Source: Dehalococcoidia bacterium (GTDB lineage Bacteria > Chloroflexota > Dehalococcoidia > SHYB01). From it: DNA of 50,711 bases. Positions 16,866-25,786 of the stretch are shown in pieces. The number at the start of each line of letters is the position of its first letter. Position 1 is the stretch's first letter. A program made the position numbers and the translations under genes. The stretch lies in assembly GCA_009693015.1 (NCBI GenBank), contig SHYB01000011.1:1-50711 (forward strand), read 5' to 3'. Under the pieces are notes generated by a model. That model did no database searches. It was not told the origin of the DNA and was given only the letters and a program-made list of their open reading frames with translations.

Positions 16866-19502
16866 CTAGGCCTCGCCGGGGGCGAGGGTGCGGTGGGCCC
16901 AGGAGCGGGCGACGGCAGTCGCCAGGTTGGCATGCTCGGGCTTGGCGAGCGCGGGGTCGTCGCGGTAGATGGCTTCGGCTTCGGCGCGGGCGAGGTTGAG
17001 GAGGGCGATATCGGAGAGGCGAGCCATGCGCAGATCGGGCAGGCCGCTCTGGCGGGTGCCGAAGAATTCGCCGGGGCCGCGCAGTTTGAGGTCTTCTTCG
17101 GCGAGGGCGAAGCCGTCGTGCACCTGCTCCATGATGCGGAGGCGCTCGGAGGCTTCCTGGGAGGGGGCGTCGCTGATGAGCATGCAGTAGGAGGGGTGCT
17201 CGCCGCGGCCGACGCGCCCGCGGAACTGGTGCAACTGGGCCAGGCCGAAGCGGTCGGCGGATTCGACGAGCATAACGGTGGCGTTCGGGACGTCCACGCC
17301 GACCTCCACGACGGCGGTGGAGACGAGGATATCTAGCTCGCCGGCGCGGAAGGCGCGCATGGTTTTCTCTTTGTCGGCGGACTTCATGCGGCCGTGGAGG
17401 AGGCCGAGGCGCAGGGTGGGGAAGATGTCACGGGAGAGGCGCTCGTGCTCCTGGCGCGCGGCGGCGGCCTCGAGCTTCTCCGACTCTTCAATCAATGGGT
17501 AGATGACGAACGCCTGGCGGCCCGCGGCGACCTGGCGGCGGATGAACTCGTAGACGGTATCGCGGCGGCCCGCCTCCAACCAGCGGGTGCGCACAGGCTG
17601 GCGGCCCGGGGGCATCTCGTCAAGCGTGGAGACGTCGAGATCGCCGTAGAGGGTGAGGGCCAGGGAACGAGGAATGGGCGTGGCGGTCATCACCAGGAGA
17701 TGGGGGTTGTATCCCTTCTGGCGCAGCTCAGTGCGCTGCATGACGCCGAAGCGGTGCTGCTCGTCCACGATGACGAGCGCCAGTTGGGAGAACTCCACCT
17801 CTTTCTGGAAGAGGGCGTGGGTGCCCACGAGCAGATCGAGATCTCCCGCGGCGGTAAGCTCGATCACCTGCTGCTTTCGCTTGCGGGTGAGGCCGCCGGT
17901 GAGCAGGCCGACGGCGACGGGCCGGGGCCAGCCGGGGAGGCGGAAGGTGATGACGTCCTGGGTGGCGCCTGGTTCCGCGCCCAACAGCCGGACGACGGTG
18001 CGGAAGTGCTGCTCGGCGAGGATCTCGGTGGGGGCCATGAGGGCACTCTGCTGCCCTGCGGCGGCGGCGGCGAGCGCGGCGGCAAGAGCGACGACGGTCT
18101 TGCCGGAGCCGACATCGCCCTGGAGGAGGCGGCTCATGGGGTTGGCGCGGGCGAGATCGGCAAGGACTTCGGCGATGGCGCGGCGCTGGGCGCCGGTGAG
18201 GGGAAAGGGGAGCTGGGCGTAGAAGGGATCGAGGAGGGCGGGCGCGGCGCGCAGGGGATGGCCGGGCATGGCCTCGCGCCACTGCCGCTTGCGGTCAAGC
18301 ACGCCGAGTTGGATGAGCAGCAGCTCATCGAAGGCCAGGCGGCGGCGGGCGGCTTCCTTGGCCTGTTCCGATTCAGGGAAGTGCGCCTGGGCGATGGCGC
18401 GGGCGACGGGGAGCAGCCCCAGGCGGGCGGGCATGGCGGGGGGAAGATATTCGGGGACGAGCGTGGCGCAGGCGTCCACCACGCGCTTTTCCAGGGTGCG
18501 CATGCGGCGGGAGGTCACGCCCTCCGTGACGGGGTACACCGGCACGAGGCGGGCAGTGTGCACCAGCTCGCGGTCGTCGCCGGCGGTTTCGTACTCGGGG
18601 TTCTCGAACACCTTGGCGCCGCGGTAGATGCCGACGCGGCCGCTGACGGCGACGCGCATGCCGCGGCGGAGGGATTGGGCGACGTAGGGCTGGTTGAACC
18701 AGACGATGCGGATGTTGCCGGTATCGTCGCTGATGACGGCCTCGGCGGCGCCGCGAGGACGTTTGCCCATCTGCGTGACCTTGACGTCAAACACCGTGCC
18801 GATGATCGTCTGGTCGCGCCCGATCTCGAGGCGGCCGATAGGCTCGGTGCGGGAGAAGTCAATGTGGCGGCGGGGGAAGTAGTAGAGGAGGTCGCGAACG
18901 GTGGCGACGCCGAGCTTATCCAGCTTGGCGGTCATGTAGGGGCCGAGGCCGCGGAGATCGGCGACGGGGGTGTCCAGGCCCTGGCCGGCATGAAGGAGCG
19001 CGGCAGCAGGGCGCGGCGCGGGACGAGAGGGGGGAGCGCCAGGGGAGCGGGAGGCGCTCGGTGCGACGGACGCCGGAGGCACGGCAGGCGCAGGGCGAGG
19101 CGCTGCGGGTGCGGGAGGAGCCTCACCCCGGCCCTCTCCATCCGAGATGGAGAGGGGGCGCGACACGGGAGGGCCACGGGGCGCGGCAGCAGGAGCAGGC
19201 AGCGGCACGGTTGCTATACAATCGAGCGCCTGCTGCACCCAGGCGGGGCGCTGCGCGGGAGGCATGGCGGCGTACTGGGGATCGATGAGGCCGGTGCGTC
19301 GCAGGGCCTCCCGCACGGGGGAGCCGGCGATGGCGCGATGGATCTCCGCCGCCAGACGTCTGACGAGAGGGTCGAGGCCGCCGATGGCCGCCTTGTTATC
19401 GTAGCCGCGGTGCTGCTCCAAGAGGAGGAGTTTTCGCAGGCGCTCCAGTGCGTCGCGGCCAGGGGGGGCGTCGCGGCCAGGGAGGGCGGGAGCAGCGGTC
19501 AT
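16866..19502 (-). CDS. recG: ATP-dependent DNA helicase RecG
   Basis: RecG remodels stalled replication forks and Holliday junctions. The 878 residues include an N-terminal extension (about 1-185), a wedge/OB domain (LRGLGPYMTAKLDKLGVATV to about 330) and two helicase domains. Walker A is LLQGDVGSGKT near 460, the DExH box is VDEQHRFGVMQR near 580, and motif VI is QFRGRVGRGEHPSY. The extension contains an in-frame dispersed repeat at about residues 115-128 (SRPLSISDGEGRGEA) in a Pro/Ala linker. The ATG overlaps the stop of the upstream DegV/FakB gene by four bases (ATGA), so translation is probably coupled. Confidence 0.95.
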   Translation of the reverse strand: MTAAPALPGRDAPPGRDALERLRKLLLLEQHRGYDNKAAIGGLDPLVRRLAAEIHRAIAGSPVREALRRTGLIDPQYAAMPPAQRPAWVQQALDCIATVPLPAPAAAPRGPPVSRPLSISDGEGRGEAPPAPAAPRPAPAVPPASVAPSASRSPGAPPSRPAPRPAAALLHAGQGLDTPVADLRGLGPYMTAKLDKLGVATVRDLLYYFPRRHIDFSRTEPIGRLEIGRDQTIIGTVFDVKVTQMGKRPRGAAEAVISDDTGNIRIVWFNQPYVAQSLRRGMRVAVSGRVGIYRGAKVFENPEYETAGDDRELVHTARLVPVYPVTEGVTSRRMRTLEKRVVDACATLVPEYLPPAMPARLGLLPVARAIAQAHFPESEQAKEAARRRLAFDELLLIQLGVLDRKRQWREAMPGHPLRAAPALLDPFYAQLPFPLTGAQRRAIAEVLADLARANPMSRLLQGDVGSGKTVVALAAALAAAAAGQQSALMAPTEILAEQHFRTVVRLLGAEPGATQDVITFRLPGWPRPVAVGLLTGGLTRKRKQQVIELTAAGDLDLLVGTHALFQKEVEFSQLALVIVDEQHRFGVMQRTELRQKGYNPHLLVMTATPIPRSLALTLYGDLDVSTLDEMPPGRQPVRTRWLEAGRRDTVYEFIRRQVAAGRQAFVIYPLIEESEKLEAAAARQEHERLSRDIFPTLRLGLLHGRMKSADKEKTMRAFRAGELDILVSTAVVEVGVDVPNATVMLVESADRFGLAQLHQFRGRVGRGEHPSYCMLISDAPSQEASERLRIMEQVHDGFALAEEDLKLRGPGEFFGTRQSGLPDLRMARLSDIALLNLARAEAEAIYRDDPALAKPEHANLATAVARSWAHRTLAPGEA
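19121..19160. repeat. Family B palindromic repeat, copy 6, inside recG
   Basis: CCTCACCCCGGCCCTCTCC faces GGAGAGGGGGCG. It matches the intergenic family B copies at 2267, 3661, 6859 and 13711. Read in the recG frame it encodes about 13 residues in the N-terminal linker without breaking the gene. It is the only copy found wholly within a coding region. Confidence 0.8.
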
Positions 19503-20344
19503 GGCGGGCTGCCGGGCCAGAGGGCCATGCCCAGGGCGCCGGGGCCAAGGTGCGCGCCCATAACGGGGGTGAATTCGCGGATGAGCATATCGGCACGGGG
19601 GAAGATCGAGGAACAGGAATCGGCAAGGGCGGCGGCGTCGGCGAGGCAGGCGGCTTGCATGAAGCCGAGGGCGCGCAGTTTGCCGGCCTGGGCAGCGATC
19701 TCCTGAAAGCTTTGCATGGCGCGGCGGCGGGAGCGGACGCGGCCCGCGGGGTGCGTTTCGCCGTCACGCACGACGATGATGGGCTTGATGTCCAGCATGC
19801 CGGCGAAGAAGCCCTGCATGCGGCTGGCGCGACCGCCGCGCACGAGGTAGCCGAGGGTGTCCACGGTGACGTAGCTGCGCATGGCGGGGATGGCATCGCG
19901 CAGAAAGGCGTGCGCCTGGCCGAGCGTCGCGCCGTCGCGGGCCATGCGTGCGGCCTCCCGCACGAGAAAGCCTAGGCCAAGCGAGACCTGGGTGCTGTCC
20001 ACCACCTGGACGCGCAACGGGGAGGCAAGCTCGGCGACGGCCTGCACGGCGGAGGCATGGGTGCCGCTCAGCTTCTGGGAGATGTGCAGCGAGAGGACTT
20101 CCGTGGCTTCCCCGGCGAGGCGGCGATAGGTTTCCAGGAAGAGGCCCACGGAGGGCTGCGACGTGGTGGGGAGGGCCTTGGCGGAGGCGAGGCGCTGGTA
20201 GAACTGCGGCGGGGTGATGTCCACACTATCGCGCAGGACGTCCGTGCCGAAGTGGAGGTTGCAGGGGACGACGGTGACGTTGAGATCGCGAAGGAGGTCT
20301 GGGGGAAGGTCGCAGGTGCTGTCAGTGACGATGCGCAGGGTCAT
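19499..20344 (-). CDS. fakB: DegV family fatty-acid-binding protein (FakB-like)
   Basis: This 281-residue protein holds a fatty acid while its partner FakA phosphorylates it to acyl phosphate for phospholipid synthesis. The DegV start MTLRIVTDSTCDLPPDLL, the conserved LPTTSQPSVGLFLETY (near 60) and SGTHASAVQA are visible. Later motifs are VDTLGYLVRGGRASRMQGFF and KPIIVVRDGETHPAGRVRSR. The pairing with fakA 65 bases upstream supports the FakB role. GGAG precedes ATG 20344. Its 3' end overlaps the recG start by four bases. Confidence 0.88.
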   Translation of the reverse strand: MTLRIVTDSTCDLPPDLLRDLNVTVVPCNLHFGTDVLRDSVDITPPQFYQRLASAKALPTTSQPSVGLFLETYRRLAGEATEVLSLHISQKLSGTHASAVQAVAELASPLRVQVVDSTQVSLGLGFLVREAARMARDGATLGQAHAFLRDAIPAMRSYVTVDTLGYLVRGGRASRMQGFFAGMLDIKPIIVVRDGETHPAGRVRSRRRAMQSFQEIAAQAGKLRALGFMQAACLADAAALADSCSSIFPRADMLIREFTPVMGAHLGPGALGMALWPGSPP

Positions 20345-20361
20345 GGGATTGCTCCATTCAG

Positions 20362-20380
20362 GCGCCGGACTATCCGGCGC
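20362..20380 (-). other. Hairpin between fakA and fakB
   Basis: GCGCCGGA pairs perfectly with TCCGGCGC across a three-base loop in the 65-base fakA-fakB gap. It lies just upstream of the fakB ribosome site. It could tune fakB translation or protect mRNA ends; no T-run follows, so it is not a plain terminator. Confidence 0.45.
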
Positions 20381-20409
20381 GGGCCTCTCGGCGCTATCCG
20401 CAGCAGGGG

Positions 20410-22113
20410 TTACTCCACGGCGGCGAGGTAGTGGTAGTGGGGCTGGCCGCCGGCGACGATGTGCACCTGCGCATGGGGAAACTCCTTGGCGGCGCGGCCG
20501 GCGATGCGGTGGGCCGCCGCTGCGGTGACGTCCGCCCCGTAGTAGAGCGTAACGGCATCGCCTTCGTCAACGCCGAGGTGGCGCAGCAAGGCCAGCACGG
20601 CTGTGCCGAGGCGGGCGGACGCGGCGACGAGCGCGCCGCCGGCAAGGGCGATGGCCTGGCCCTGGGCCACGCGCCTGCCATCAAGCAACGCGGGGCGGAC
20701 GGCGCGGGTGACTTCGCCGGTCTTGACCTGCGCCAGGGCGCGCGCCATGGAGCGCCCATTGTCCTCAACGGGCGCCTCGTAGTTGAACGCCATGAGCGCG
20801 GCGACGCCCTGGGGAAGGTCGCGCGAGGGTATGACGACGACCTGCTTGCCGGGGGCGAGGGCCTGCACCTGACGCGCCGCGGGAATGATGTTGCCGTTGT
20901 TGGGGAGGAGGAAGATGGCAGGAGCGGGGACGTCCAGCACGGCCTGGAGCAGGTCGCCGGTGCTGGGGTTCATCGTCTGGCCGCCGGGGACGATGGCGGC
21001 GGCGCCCAGGCTGCGGAAGAGGTTGGTCATGCCCGCGCCGCTGGCCACGGCGACAACGGCGCACCCCGCGGCGAAGAGCGTGGCATGATGCGCGGCGGCG
21101 GAGCGGTGCTGGGCGTCCATGTTGTCGGCCTTGGCGCGGGCCACAACGCCCACGGAGCGCCCGTAGGCAAAGGCGACTTCGGGATCGGGGGTGTGCAGAT
21201 GCACCTTCACCAGTGAATCGTCGCCGACGACGACCACGGACTGGCCGAGGGCGAGCATGCGCACGCGGACGCCGTCCAGGGGGACGGTGCAGCGTTCGAT
21301 GAGGAACTCGGTGCAGTAGCCGTAGGGAGCGTCGTGATCGCTGGACGCGGCGTAGGCGCGGGCGACGACGGCTGGCGTCACGGCAGCGAGGGCGGGGTCG
21401 CGGCCAGCGAGGTGCATCGCCATACCTTCCAGAAGGAGGAAAAAGCCCTGGCCGCCGGCGTCCACCACGCCATTTTCCTTGAGGATGGGCAGCAGGTCCG
21501 GGGTGCGGGCGACGGAGGTTATCGCCGCGGAGGCCGCAGCGTCGAAGACGGCGGCGGGCGTGCCGAGGACAGCAGCGCGCGCAGCGGCGGCGGCATCGCG
21601 GGCGACGGTGAGGATGGTGCCTTCCACGGGCGACGGCACCATGCGATAGGCCTGGTCGTAACCGGCCTGGAGGCCGGCGGCGATGGCGTCACCGTTGAGG
21701 GTCGCCATGTCCGGGGCGCTTTTGGCGAAGCCGCGGAGGATTTGGGAGAGGATGACGCCGCTGTTGCCTCGCGCGCCCATGAGAGCGCCGCGGGCGAGAC
21801 CCTCAAGTAAAACGCCGGCGTGTGCGGGCACGCCGGATGCAGTTGGGGGCGCGCCGGAGGCAGGTGCAGGAGATTGCTTGGCAACTTCTTCGAGCGCGGC
21901 GCGCATGGTGAGGGACATGTTGGTGCCGGTATCGCCGTCAGGGACGGGGAAGACGTTGAGGGCATTGACGGCTTCGACGTGGCGCTCCAGGTGGGCAGCG
22001 GCAGCGGCGAGGGCGGAGAGCAGCGCGGGGGCGTCGAGAACGGCGGCGCGCAACGTGGGAGCGCCAGGGTTGGCAGCACGCGATGTGGGCTTTTTTTGGG
22101 GTGACGTGGGCAT
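20410..22113 (-). CDS. fakA: Fatty-acid kinase subunit FakA (DAK2/YloV family)
   Basis: This ATP-dependent kinase phosphorylates FakB-bound fatty acids. The 567 residues are close to the usual length. The N-terminal DhaL-type domain has NALNVFPVPDGDTGTNMSLT near 49-68, including the metal-binding DGDTGTN, and GALMGARGNSGVILSQILRG. The C-terminal YloV-type part has IFLLPNNGNIIPAARQ and VIPSRDLPQGVAALMAFN. The first ~25 residues are low-complexity. It heads the probable fakA-fakB-recG transcription unit and is divergent from rpmB. Confidence 0.93.
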   Translation of the reverse strand: MPTSPQKKPTSRAANPGAPTLRAAVLDAPALLSALAAAAAHLERHVEAVNALNVFPVPDGDTGTNMSLTMRAALEEVAKQSPAPASGAPPTASGVPAHAGVLLEGLARGALMGARGNSGVILSQILRGFAKSAPDMATLNGDAIAAGLQAGYDQAYRMVPSPVEGTILTVARDAAAAARAAVLGTPAAVFDAAASAAITSVARTPDLLPILKENGVVDAGGQGFFLLLEGMAMHLAGRDPALAAVTPAVVARAYAASSDHDAPYGYCTEFLIERCTVPLDGVRVRMLALGQSVVVVGDDSLVKVHLHTPDPEVAFAYGRSVGVVARAKADNMDAQHRSAAAHHATLFAAGCAVVAVASGAGMTNLFRSLGAAAIVPGGQTMNPSTGDLLQAVLDVPAPAIFLLPNNGNIIPAARQVQALAPGKQVVVIPSRDLPQGVAALMAFNYEAPVEDNGRSMARALAQVKTGEVTRAVRPALLDGRRVAQGQAIALAGGALVAASARLGTAVLALLRHLGVDEGDAVTLYYGADVTAAAAHRIAGRAAKEFPHAQVHIVAGGQPHYHYLAAVE

Positions 22114-22183
22114 GGGCGATGGAGCGAACCCTTCTGTGAACCGCCGCGTCAGCCAATCCAGGCCGCTTCTGTCAATGGCGCTG

Positions 22184-22213
22184 TTGCGTGGGGCGCGGAG
22201 TACGTGGTATTCT
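22184..22213 (+). promoter_or_regulatory. Possible rpmB promoter
   Basis: TTGCGT at 22184-22189 and TATTCT at 22208-22213 are separated by 18 bases. The predicted start near 22220 leaves a leader of about 30 bases with AAAGG before ATG 22249. Both boxes match the consensus only moderately. Confidence 0.4.
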
Positions 22214-22248
22214 AGGAGGCAATCCCACTCTCGTCAAAAGGTATTGTT

Positions 22249-22434
22249 ATGGCTGCGTGCTCAATCTGTCAGAAGATTCGGATGGTCGGTTTCGCGGTGA
22301 GCCACTCGAAGCGACACACGAAGCGTACCTGGCAGCCGAACATCCAGCGGGCGACGGTGTACGAAGGCGGCAGGGCGAAGCAGGTGTACATGTGCACGCG
22401 GTGCCTGCGTAACCAGTCGAAGGTGCGCAAGTAA
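22249..22434 (+). CDS. rpmB: 50S ribosomal protein bL28
   Basis: This 61-residue large-subunit ribosomal protein opens MAACSICQKIRMVGFAVSHS and continues KRHTKRTWQPNIQ, the bL28 signature. It has two CxxC pairs, CSIC at 4-7 and CTRC at 48-51, so it is a zinc-binding (C+) form. AAAGG lies eight bases before the ATG. It is monocistronic, ending in a strong intrinsic terminator, and divergent from fakA, an arrangement seen in other bacteria. Confidence 0.97.
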   Translation: MAACSICQKIRMVGFAVSHSKRHTKRTWQPNIQRATVYEGGRAKQVYMCTRCLRNQSKVRK

Positions 22435-22460
22435 GCGGAAGCGACTCTCCTCAGCAGCAA

Positions 22461-22490
22461 ACGCCCCGAGTGATCGGGGCGTTTTTCTTT
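22461..22490 (+). terminator. Intrinsic terminator of rpmB
   Basis: ACGCCCCGA (22461-22469) pairs with TCGGGGCGT (22474-22482) across GTGA and is followed by TTTTCTTT. It starts 27 bases after the rpmB stop. It is the clearest rho-independent terminator in the window. The following 223 bases (22491-22713) contain nothing that I recognise. Confidence 0.92.
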
Positions 22491-22713
22491 GGGGGCTTTC
22501 CTGGACCTCCCCACTCTCGCCTGCCTGCCGCAGGGCTTCCCCTTTCGGACCGACCGCGTTGCGGTGTGTGCTGGTTCGAGAGCTCCGTTGGAATCGCGAG
22601 GCGGCGACGTTGGCGGGAACGACGGGGGAAGGCGAGGAGAAGGGCGGCAACCGCTGGCTAAACCTGGACGCCGGCAACACCGTTCCCAACGCACTCACAA
22701 GGTCTATCCGGTA

Positions 22714-23439
22714 TCATGGCCCTTGGAGGAGCTCTGGCAGTGACCGTATGATCCGGTCTGGTCGAGTCGGGGCGACGGCAGGCAAGCCTGTAGCCGCCCA
22801 ATCATGCCAGATTCCCCGAATGCCCAACCTTTGGGGAGCCGCAACATCGTTCTCTAGATTGTCACCCACCATCCACGCCTCATGGGGCTGCGCGCGCAAT
22901 GCTCCCAATGTGTGCAAGTACACTCTTTCATCAGGCTTACCCGCACCGAACTCACCTTCGATAAGGACGCTGGCGAATAACCGCGCCAGGCCAAACCGCT
23001 CAATCTTACGTCGCTGAAGCTCGCTCACGCCTTGGGTTATGAGTCCCAACATGACCCCCTCACGTTTCAGCGTCTGCAACGTTTCCAACGCGCCGGGGAA
23101 AGAGTAGACAGCTTTTTCACCCTCCTCAGAAAAGCAATCGGCAATCTCATGCGCCGCGACCTCTGCACCAATTCCCAAGGACGCCAAGGCGCCAACTACG
23201 ATCTCTCGCCGCGCGGTTTTGACGTTTAGTCTCCCTCGACGGTCTTTCTCCGGGTCTCCCCAGTAGCGGCTCCGGTATCGCTCGATAGCGGCGAGAAGCT
23301 GCTCCGGCGTCACACCGGGTATGTGTGGAGCATAGCGAATGCACGCTACGCGCCACGATTCGAAGGCAACAACTTAATAGACGAGGATGGTATCGTCCAA
23401 GTCAAAGAGGATTGCCTTGGGGAATCTCACATTGTCCAT
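22714..23439 (-). pseudogene. HAD-superfamily hydrolase interrupted by an in-frame TAA
   Basis: From ATG 23439 the frame reads MDNVRFPKAILFDLDDTILV and Y, then TAA at 23376-23374, then continues as VVAFESWRVACIRYAPHI in the same frame to the stop at 22714. FDLDDTI is the HAD nucleophile motif. Later motifs are GLITQGVSELQRRKIERFGL and FGAGKPDERVY, with MVGDNLENDV (motif IV). The gene is complete except for the single stop at codon 22. It could be a recent nonsense mutation, a sequencing error or readthrough. A downstream GTG at 23313 could give a protein without the nucleophile Asp, which should be inactive. Base composition is more AT-rich than the neighbours, suggesting transfer. Confidence 0.8.
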
Positions 23440-23493
23440 CCTTGAACCTGGTCCTCCTTCAACGGGCAAGAGCAGAGGTGTAAATCGCCAGGC

Positions 23494-24165
23494 CTACACC
23501 TGCACGCCGATGATGCTGCGGCGCAGGCGGGCGATAGCGTCGGCAACACTTTCCTTGGCGTTGTAGATGGCGGAGCCGGCGACGAGGACGCGGCTGCCTG
23601 CCTGCACAACGGCAGGGGCGGTCTGGGCGTTGACGCCGCCGTCCACCTCAAGCTCGGCGGGGTAGCCGCCGTCATCGAGCATGCGGCGGAGGCGGGCGAT
23701 TTTGGGGAGGACGCTCTGGATGAAGGTCTGCCCGCCGAAGCCGGGATTGACGGTCATCACCAGGATGAGGTCGAGGTAGGGGAGCATCTCCTCGATAGCG
23801 GAAAGCGAGGTGCTGGGGTTGATGGAGACGCCGGCCTTGACGCCGAGGGCTTTGATGGCCTGGACGGAGCGGTGCAGGTGGTGCGTGGCCTCGGCGTGAA
23901 TGGTGATGATGTCGGCGCCCGCGGCGGCGAACTCGGGGGCCACGGCATCGGGGTTGGTGACCATGAGATGCACATCGAGAGGAATCTTGACGTGGGGGCG
24001 CAGCGCCTTGACGACGATGGGGCCGATGGTGAGGTTGGGGACGAAGTGGCCGTCCATGACGTCCACGTGGAGGTAGTCGGCGCCGGCGCGCTCGGCGGCG
24101 GCGGCCTGCTCCCCGAGGCGGGCGAAGTCGGCGGAGAGGATGGAGGGCGCGAGCTTAATGGGCAT
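23494..24165 (-). CDS. rpe: Ribulose-phosphate 3-epimerase
   Basis: This enzyme interconverts ribulose 5-phosphate and xylulose 5-phosphate in the pentose phosphate pathway. The 223 residues form a TIM barrel with KLAPSILSADFARLG, the metal/catalytic HVDVMDGHFVPNLTIGP, DVHLMV, ISINP-type VSINPSTS, MTVNPGFGGQTFI and LEVDGGVN. These include the catalytic Asp pair and the His ligands. The start at 24165 lies inside the end of argH (11-base overlap), so the two are probably co-transcribed and translationally linked. Confidence 0.96.
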   Translation of the reverse strand: MPIKLAPSILSADFARLGEQAAAAERAGADYLHVDVMDGHFVPNLTIGPIVVKALRPHVKIPLDVHLMVTNPDAVAPEFAAAGADIITIHAEATHHLHRSVQAIKALGVKAGVSINPSTSLSAIEEMLPYLDLILVMTVNPGFGGQTFIQSVLPKIARLRRMLDDGGYPAELEVDGGVNAQTAPAVVQAGSRVLVAGSAIYNAKESVADAIARLRRSIIGVQV

Positions 24166-25531
24166 CGCGGAGGGCCTTTCGCGCGGCGGCGATGGCGCGC
24201 TTGACCTGCGCCGGGGCGGTGCCGCCGGGGATATCGCGGGAGGCGATGGAGGCGTCCACGCTGATGGAGAGCACGCCGTCATCGAAGAGCCGGGAGAAGC
24301 GCTGGTACTCCAGCAGGCGCAGGTCGCCCAACTGCTTGTCCTGGGCGATGGCGTACTGCACCACCTGACCGGCGACGCCGTGGGCCTCGCGGAAGGGCAT
24401 GCCCTTTTTCACCAGGTAATCGGCAAGGTCGGTGGCAAGGACAAAACTGCCGCCGGCGGCTTCGCGGGTGCGGCGCTGGTTGACGGTGATGGAGGCGATC
24501 GCTTCGGCAAGCACATCGAAGGTATCGAGCACAGTGTCCACGCTATCGAACAGCGGCTCCTTGTCCTCTTGCAGGTCGCGGTTGTAGGAGAGGGGAAGGC
24601 CCTTCATGAGGGTGAGCGCGGCCATGAGGTTGCCGTAAACGCGCCCCGTCTTGCCGCGCGCCAGCTCGGCGACGTCAGGGTTCTTTTTCTGCGGCATGAG
24701 GCTGCTGCCGGTGGCGTAGGCGTCGTCGAACTCGATGAAGCCAAACTCGGCGGTGGACCACAGCACGAGCTCTTCGGCGAGGCGGGAGCAGTGCATCATG
24801 GCGATGCCGGCGGCGACGTGATAATCGAGCACGAAGTCGCGGTCGGAGACGGCGTCTATGCTGTTGGCGGTGACGGCGGCAAAGCCGAGTTCCTTGGCGA
24901 CGGCGTCGCGGTCGAGGGGGTAGGGCGAGCCGGCGACGGCCCCGGAGCCGAGGGGCATGACGTCGGCGCGGGTGAAGCATTCGTAGAAGCGATCGGCGTC
25001 GCGGCGCAGCATCTCGTAGTAGGCGAGCAGGTGGTGCGCCAGGAGCACGGGCTGGCCGCGCTGGAGGTGGGTGTAGCCGGGGATGACGACCGCATCGTGC
25101 CGCGCGGCGAACTCGACGAGGGCGCGCTGCAAGCCGAGCACCGAGGCGACGCTATGGACGACGGCGTCCTTGACGAACATGCGCATATCGAGAGCGACCT
25201 GGTCGTTGCGGGAGCGGCCGGTGTGCAGCTTGCCGGCGACGGGGCCGATAAACTCGGCGAGGCGCGCCTCCACGTTCATGTGGATGTCTTCGAGCTCTTC
25301 GCGGTAGGGGAATTTCCCCGTGGCAAGCTCGCGCTGGACTTTGCCCAGGCCGCGCACGATAGCGGCGGCGTCCTTGGCGGGGATGATGCGCTGCTTGCCA
25401 AGCATGCGGGCGTGGGCGATGGAGCCGGCGACGTCGTAGGGAGCGAGACGCCGGTCGAAGGCGATGGACGCGGTGTAGCGCTGCACGGCGGGGGCCATGG
25501 GTTTTGCGAGGCGCGAGCGTGAGGGTTTCAT
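24155..25531 (-). CDS. argH: Argininosuccinate lyase
   Basis: This enzyme catalyses the last step of arginine synthesis, splitting argininosuccinate into arginine and fumarate. The 458 residues contain the fumarase/aspartase-family signature GSSLMPQKKNPD near 283, GKLHTGRSRNDQVALDMR near 103 and GYTHLQRGQPV with the catalytic-region His. The first ~15 residues are basic and variable. ATG 25531 has no strong ribosome site. It overlaps rpe downstream. The hicBA locus separates it from the other arg genes. Confidence 0.96.
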   Translation of the reverse strand: MKPSRSRLAKPMAPAVQRYTASIAFDRRLAPYDVAGSIAHARMLGKQRIIPAKDAAAIVRGLGKVQRELATGKFPYREELEDIHMNVEARLAEFIGPVAGKLHTGRSRNDQVALDMRMFVKDAVVHSVASVLGLQRALVEFAARHDAVVIPGYTHLQRGQPVLLAHHLLAYYEMLRRDADRFYECFTRADVMPLGSGAVAGSPYPLDRDAVAKELGFAAVTANSIDAVSDRDFVLDYHVAAGIAMMHCSRLAEELVLWSTAEFGFIEFDDAYATGSSLMPQKKNPDVAELARGKTGRVYGNLMAALTLMKGLPLSYNRDLQEDKEPLFDSVDTVLDTFDVLAEAIASITVNQRRTREAAGGSFVLATDLADYLVKKGMPFREAHGVAGQVVQYAIAQDKQLGDLRLLEYQRFSRLFDDGVLSISVDASIASRDIPGGTAPAQVKRAIAAARKALRDAH

Positions 25532-25564
25532 GGGTGGGGGCTCAATCCTATCATCGCCCTTTCA

Positions 25565-25786
25565 TCACAACTTCTCGAAATCCTCGGGGGTGAGGTCAGC
25601 GTCGTTCAGTATCTTCCTCATTACACCAGTGCTTATGTCCTTGCCCTCATGAACGGGTAGGATTACCCAGCGACCACCTGGATGACGATATGTGGCGTGA
25701 CTCCCGCTTTGACGCACCCGTACAAATCCTAGGTGGGTAAGAACTCGGACCACCTCCGCGGTTCTTGCGGGCCGCGGCCTAGGCAC
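25565..25786 (-). CDS. hicA: HicA-family mRNA interferase toxin
   Basis: This 73-residue double-stranded-RNA-binding-fold toxin would cut mRNA. The HicA/YcfA pattern is GFVRVRQSGSHATYRHPGG with the catalytic His in GSH, followed by ILPVHEGKDISTGVMRKIL. The start is GTG 25786, eight bases inside the end of hicB, so translation is coupled. The antitoxin-first order is common for hicBA. Confidence 0.88.
   Translation of the reverse strand: MPRPRPARTAEVVRVLTHLGFVRVRQSGSHATYRHPGGRWVILPVHEGKDISTGVMRKILNDADLTPEDFEKL

Noticed and set aside
23374-23376. TAA in the HAD gene as a recoded sense codon
   Set aside because: Many genes in the window use TAA as a normal stop (for example at 35709), and no other gene shows internal TAA, so recoding is unlikely.
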